Shown in pieces: positions 60,182 through 64,000 of a DNA stretch of 64,000 bases (position 1 is its first letter; the number at the start of each line of letters is the position of its first letter). The notes under the pieces were generated by a model, which saw only the letters and a list, made by a program, of their open reading frames with translations, was not told the DNA's origin and did no database searches. Source of the DNA: Oscillospiraceae bacterium (GTDB lineage: Bacteria > Bacillota > Clostridia > Oscillospirales > Oscillospiraceae); the NCBI GenBank assembly GCA_910575695.1, contig CAJTGJ010000007.1:62001-126000 (forward strand), written 5' to 3'. The translations under genes and the position numbers were made by a program.

Positions 60182-60211
60182 ATACTATGACGGCCTGTCC
60201 CAGATTATTCC
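60182..60211 (-). promoter_or_regulatory. Sigma-E-like promoter for the spoIIIA operon
   Basis: On the minus strand, GGAATAAT (60211-60204) and CATAGTAT (60189-60182) are separated by 14 bases. The -10 keeps the CATA...T pattern of sigma-E promoters and the spacing equals that at spoIVA and sipL. The spoIIIA operon is a known sigma-E target in Bacillus and Clostridia. Confidence 0.62.
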
Positions 60212-60220
60212 AGTTTACAA

Positions 60221-60255
60221 AAACAAAAGCCGCCTGCCGGAAATCCGGCAGACGG
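60221..60255 (-). terminator. Terminator after gltD
   Basis: CCGTCTGCCGG and CCGGCAGGCGG (minus strand) form a nearly perfect stem with a 4-base loop, followed by CTTTTGTTTTTG. It lies 24 bases past the gltD stop and just upstream of the spoIIIA promoter. Confidence 0.88.
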
Positions 60256-60279
60256 TTTTCGTTCACAATATGAAACGGC

Positions 60280-61758
60280 TCAGGTCAAATTGGTATAGCC
60301 CATCAGATATTCATCCACTTCCCGGGCGGCGGCGCGGCCCTCAGCGATGCCCCACACCACCAGAGACTGCCCCCGGCGCATATCACCAGCGGCAAATACC
60401 TTGCCGATGTCGGTAGCATAACCCCCAGGAGCGGTGGACACATTGGAGCGTCCGTCCCGGCCCACGCCGAACGCGTCCGCCACGTAGTCCTCCGGACCCA
60501 GGAACCCCGCCGCGATCAGCAGCAGCTGACAGGGCAGCTCCTCCTCGGAACCGGGAACCTCCGCCATCACCCGTCGGCCATCCACCTCCCTCGGCTCCAG
60601 CTTTACCGTCACGATGGAGGACAGCGCTCCAGTCTCGTCGGTGCGGCACTCTTTCACTGTGGTCTGGTAGCGGCGGGGGTCCGCGCCGAATACCGCGATA
60701 GCTTCCTCCTGCCCGTAGTCCGTTTTGCACACCCGGGGCCACTGGGGCCAGGGGTTGTCGGCGGCGCGGCTGTCCGGCGCCTTTGGCATCATTTCCAGCT
60801 GGACAACGGACTTGCAGCCGTGTCGGATGGCGGTGCCCACGCAGTCGTTTCCCGTGTCCCCGCCGCCTACGATCACCACATCTTTTCCCGCCGCGTCAAT
60901 ATAGGCGCCCTTTTCCAGCCCCGTATCAAGCAGGGCTTTCGTGGTGGAGGCAAGGAAATCAACCGCGAAGTATTTTCCCTTTACACCATTTGCCACGTCA
61001 AGTCCACGGGGCTTTTTTGCCCCGCAGCAAAGGATGACCGCGTCGTATTCATCCAACAGCGCCCGGGCGGACACGTCCCGGCCCACGTCGCAGGAGGTGC
61101 GGAACTCCACCCCCTCCGCCGCCATCAGGTCCACCCGGCGCTGGACGAACTGCTTTTCCAGTTTCATATTGGGGATGCCGTACATCAGCAGACCCCCGGC
61201 CCGGTCATCCCGCTCAAACACGGTAACAGTGTGGCCCCGGCGGTTGAGCTGCTGGGCGGCGGCAAGGCCTGCGGGGCCGCTGCCCACCACAGCCACCCGC
61301 TTCCCCGTGCGGACCCTGGGCGGCTGGGGCGCCATGGCCCCGGAGGCAAAACCCGCCTCGATAATGGCAAGCTCGTTTTCCTTCACCGTCACCGGGTCGC
61401 CGTTGAGGCCGCAGGTACACGCCGCCTCGCACAACGCGGGACACACCCGCCCGGTGAACTCCGGGAAGCTGTTGGTCTTGGTCAGGCGGCTCAGGGCGTG
61501 GCCCAGATTGCCGGTATACACCAAATCGTTCCACTCCGGCACCAGGTTGTGGAGGGGGCACCCGGTGAACATACCCGCCAGCTGTACCCCGGACTGGCAG
61601 AAGGGTACGCCGCACTCCATGCACCGCGCCCCCTGCTTCCGGCGCTCCTCCTCGGGGAGCATGGGATGGAACTCGTCCCAATGCTTGATGCGCTCAAGGG
61701 GCGGCTGGCCAGGGTTTCCCTGGCGTTCATATTCCAAAAATCCAGTGGGCTTTCCCAT
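60280..61758 (-). CDS. gltD: Glutamate synthase small subunit
   Basis: The 492-aa GltD passes electrons from NAD(P)H to GltB. It has N-terminal [4Fe-4S] cysteines (CMECGVPFCQSG, GCPLHNLVPEW, CPALCEAACTCG), an FAD site VVGSGPAGLAAAQQL, and an NAD(P)H site VIVGGGDTGNDC, then the GDMRRGQSLVV flavin motif. Its ATG shares one base with the gltB stop (TAATG). A terminator follows. The gltBD pair assimilates ammonium with glutamine synthetase. Confidence 0.96.
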   Translation of the reverse strand: MGKPTGFLEYERQGNPGQPPLERIKHWDEFHPMLPEEERRKQGARCMECGVPFCQSGVQLAGMFTGCPLHNLVPEWNDLVYTGNLGHALSRLTKTNSFPEFTGRVCPALCEAACTCGLNGDPVTVKENELAIIEAGFASGAMAPQPPRVRTGKRVAVVGSGPAGLAAAQQLNRRGHTVTVFERDDRAGGLLMYGIPNMKLEKQFVQRRVDLMAAEGVEFRTSCDVGRDVSARALLDEYDAVILCCGAKKPRGLDVANGVKGKYFAVDFLASTTKALLDTGLEKGAYIDAAGKDVVIVGGGDTGNDCVGTAIRHGCKSVVQLEMMPKAPDSRAADNPWPQWPRVCKTDYGQEEAIAVFGADPRRYQTTVKECRTDETGALSSIVTVKLEPREVDGRRVMAEVPGSEEELPCQLLLIAAGFLGPEDYVADAFGVGRDGRSNVSTAPGGYATDIGKVFAAGDMRRGQSLVVWGIAEGRAAAREVDEYLMGYTNLT

Positions 61759-64000
61759 TATTTCGCACCTCCCGTCACAGCGTAAAATGCCTCGATCTCC
61801 GCCTCATCCCGGGCCATGCCCCGCTCCTCGAACTGGGCGATGGCCTTTAAAATCCGGTCATAGTCCCGGGGCAGGATCTTTTTAAATTCTGCGGCGGCTT
61901 GCTCAAAATCCGCCAGAACCGCCCTGCCCTTCTCCGAACCGGTGGCCTCCACGTGCTGGGCGATCAGAGAGCGAAGCTCCTCCAGATCGTGCTTTGACTT
62001 TACCGGCTCGATGGACACCAGTTCCTTGTTCACCCGCAGATACAGATCCCGGCGGAGGTCCCAGACATAGGCGATGCCGCCGCTCATGCCCGCGGCAAAG
62101 TTCTTGCCGGTTTCCCCCAGCACCACCACGCGGCCCCCGGTCATGTATTCACAGCCGTGGTCGCCAATGCCCTCCACCACCACCACAGCCCCGGAGTTGC
62201 GCACGGCGAAGCGCTCCCCAGCCGCGCCAGCGATGAACGCCTTGCCGGAGGTGGCCCCGTACAGGGCCACGTTGCCGATGATGATGTTCTCATCCGCCTT
62301 AAATCCAGCTGTTTTCGGCGGATACACCACCAGCTTGCCGCCGGACAGGCCCTTGCCGAAATAGTCGTTGGAATCCCCTTCCAGCTCCAGAGTCAACCCC
62401 TTGGGGATGAACGCGCCAAAGGACTGCCCCCCGCCGCCGGAACAGCGGACGATGAAAGTGTCCTCCTCCAGCCCCTCCCCGTGGAGCCGGGTGATGTCGG
62501 AACCGAAAATCGTCCCAACGGCCCGGTCGGTAGAGGTCACTTCCAGGGAAAGCTGTTTCTTCTGGCCCTTTTTCAGCGCACTGCCCATCTTCGCCAGCAG
62601 GACGGACTGGTCCACCGTCTTTTCCAGCTCAAAATCATACGCGTCGGCGGGGTCGAAGTGGATTTTGTACCCATCGCCCACATAGGGATTTTCCAGAATA
62701 GCGGACAAATCCACCGTAGCGGCACGCTCGTTGACGGCGTGATCCCGCTTTTTCAGCAGGTCGGTGCGGCCCACCAGCTCGTCCACCGTGCGCACCCCCA
62801 GCTTTGCCATGTGCTCCCGCAGCTCCTGGGCCACGAAGCGCATGAAGTTCACCACATACTCCGGCCTGCCCTGGAAGCGCTTGCGCAGCTCCGGGTTCTG
62901 GGTGGCGATGCCCACGGGGCAGGTGTCCAGATTGCACACCCGCATCATCACACAGCCCATGGTCACCAGCGGCGCGGTGGCAAAGCCGAACTCCTCCGCC
63001 CCCAGCATACAGGCAATGGCAACGTCCCGGCCCGTCATCAGCTTGCCGTCCGTCTCCACTACTACCCGGGAGCGCAGATCGTTTTGAATCAGGGTCTGGT
63101 GGGTCTCCGCCAGCCCCAGCTCCCAGGGCAGGCCCGCGTTGTGGATGGAGGTGCGGGGCGCGGCCCCGGTGCCGCCGTCCCAGCCGGAGATCAGCACCAC
63201 CTGGGCCCCGGCTTTCGCCACGCCCGCCGCCACGGTGCCCACACCCGCCTCGCTGACCAGCTTCACGGAGATACGGGCCTCCCGGTTGGCGTTTTTCAGG
63301 TCGTAGATGAGCTGTGCCAAATCCTCAATGGAGTAGATATCGTGGTGGGGCGGCGGGGAGATCAGAGATACGCCGGGGGTGGAGTAACGGGTTTTGGCAA
63401 TCCAGGGGTAGACCTTCTTTCCCGGCAGGTGCCCGCCCTCGCCGGGTTTGGCCCCCTGGGCCATTTTGATTTGAATCTCCTGCGCGCTCACCAGATATTC
63501 GCTGGTGACGCCGAACCGGCCGGAGGCCACCTGCTTGATGGCGGAACAGCGGTCAGATTTCAGACGCTCGGGCCGCTCGCCCCCCTCGCCGGAGTTGGAC
63601 TTGCCCCCCAGCATATTCATGGCCACCGCCATGCACTCGTGGGCCTCCTGGGAGATGGAGCCGTAGCTCATGGCCCCGGTTTTGAAGCGCTTCACAATGG
63701 AGTCCACACTCTCCACCTCATCAATGGGGATGGGCGTTTCCGCATACTTCATCTCCATCAGCCCCCGGAGGGTGTGGGGGCAGGATTCGTCGTCCACCAG
63801 GGCGCTGTACTGCTTAAACAGGCTGTAATCCCCGGTGCGGGCCGCCTGCTGGAGCAGATGGATGGTCTGGGGATTGTACATATGGTCCTCCTGCCCCGAG
63901 CGGGCCTTGTGGGCCCCGGAGGAATCCAGGGTGGTATCCACCCCCAGGCCCAGGGGGTCAAAGGCCCGGCTGTGGTTTTTATCCACCAGCTGTTCAATCT
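61758..64000 (-). CDS. gltB: Glutamate synthase large subunit, C-terminal part (5' end beyond window)
   Basis: About 747 codons of the large subunit are present; the frame stays open through base 64000, so the gene start lies outside the window (a GTG at 63986 is internal). Visible are the FMN-binding synthase domain ([52 protein letters not shown]), the [3Fe-4S] cysteines in [16 protein letters not shown], and the C-terminal GxGxG beta-helix ([20 protein letters not shown]). The N-terminal glutamine amidotransferase domain is missing because of the window edge. Confidence 0.96.
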   Translation of the reverse strand, partial: IEQLVDKNHSRAFDPLGLGVDTTLDSSGAHKARSGQEDHMYNPQTIHLLQQAARTGDYSLFKQYSALVDDESCPHTLRGLMEMKYAETPIPIDEVESVDSIVKRFKTGAMSYGSISQEAHECMAVAMNMLGGKSNSGEGGERPERLKSDRCSAIKQVASGRFGVTSEYLVSAQEIQIKMAQGAKPGEGGHLPGKKVYPWIAKTRYSTPGVSLISPPPHHDIYSIEDLAQLIYDLKNANREARISVKLVSEAGVGTVAAGVAKAGAQVVLISGWDGGTGAAPRTSIHNAGLPWELGLAETHQTLIQNDLRSRVVVETDGKLMTGRDVAIACMLGAEEFGFATAPLVTMGCVMMRVCNLDTCPVGIATQNPELRKRFQGRPEYVVNFMRFVAQELREHMAKLGVRTVDELVGRTDLLKKRDHAVNERAATVDLSAILENPYVGDGYKIHFDPADAYDFELEKTVDQSVLLAKMGSALKKGQKKQLSLEVTSTDRAVGTIFGSDITRLHGEGLEEDTFIVRCSGGGGQSFGAFIPKGLTLELEGDSNDYFGKGLSGGKLVVYPPKTAGFKADENIIIGNVALYGATSGKAFIAGAAGERFAVRNSGAVVVVEGIGDHGCEYMTGGRVVVLGETGKNFAAGMSGGIAYVWDLRRDLYLRVNKELVSIEPVKSKHDLEELRSLIAQHVEATGSEKGRAVLADFEQAAAEFKKILPRDYDRILKAIAQFEERGMARDEAEIEAFYAVTGGAK

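Noticed and set aside
1-64000. CRISPR arrays, rRNA, tRNA, riboswitches and prophage genes
   Set aside because: No regularly spaced direct repeats, no recognisable RNA-gene sequences, no riboswitch-like leaders and no phage structural or transposase genes were seen on either strand.

Overview
The window is 64 kb of a spore-forming Gram-positive chromosome. Gene content (complete spoIIIAA-AH operon, spoIVA next to a SipL homologue, cwlD, a sigma-H-type factor, a PASTA kinase with its PP2C phosphatase, c-di-AMP cyclase), moderately high GC and many GTG/TTG starts point to Clostridia, most likely Oscillospiraceae (Flavonifractor / Lawsonibacter / Intestinimonas-like). This placement is an inference from gene families, not a database match. 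The sequence is ordinary chromosomal backbone. I see no prophage, integrative element, CRISPR array, rRNA or tRNA, and only one small element that looks repeat-like.

Layout. 1-2.6 kb (+): end of ruvC, then ruvA, ruvB and a sigma-H-like factor. 2.6-5.7 kb (+): a small zinc-ribbon protein, purB, a short inverted-repeat element and the ATP-dependent pfkA. 5.7-8.0 kb (-): PPi-dependent phosphofructokinase and class II aldolase, convergent with pfkA. 8.2-10.3 kb: a secreted-type amidase (+), a XerC/D-like tyrosine recombinase (-), a perfect 32-bp palindrome and a 60-aa four-cysteine protein (+). 10.2-17 kb (-): radA, cwlD, a TrmK-NIF3 fusion, DUF1858, an aspartate aminotransferase, a divergent CoaX-like kinase and an HD-domain hydrolase. 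17-20.3 kb (-): leuC-leuD-(unknown)-leuB, divergent from a Crp/Fnr regulator (+). 21.2-24.3 kb (-): spoIVA and sipL, each behind a sigma-E-like promoter.

24.5-40.9 kb (-) reads as one 17-gene transcription unit: cdaA, cdaR, DUF5685, a DnaJ-domain protein, a membrane protein, yicC, remA, gmk, rpoZ, priA, def, fmt, rsmB, rlmN, prpC, prkC, rsgA. It joins c-di-AMP synthesis to translation-initiation and ribosome-maturation genes and to PASTA-kinase signalling. 40.9-44.2 kb (-): a cysteine desulfurase-like enzyme with a DUF3343 Se/S-carrier-like partner, then carD-ispD-ispF. 44.3-54.7 kb (-): nusB, a TsaD paralogue, xseA, xseB, ispA, dxs, tlyA, nadK, argR, recN and a HAD phosphatase, again tightly packed with several 4-base overlaps. 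54.8-60.2 kb (-): an Asp23 protein and the complete spoIIIA operon behind a third sigma-E-like promoter. 60.3-64 kb (-): gltD and the 3' part of gltB, which runs off the window.

No obvious new defence or mobile system is present. The points that most deserve a second look are the DUF5685 / Cys-tailed DnaJ / membrane trio in the c-di-AMP operon, the cysteine desulfurase-DUF3343 pair, the TrmK-NIF3 fusion with an internal start signal, the CoaX homologue lacking conserved residues, the paired ATP- and PPi-dependent phosphofructokinases, and the inverted-repeat elements at 4.5 and 10.0 kb.
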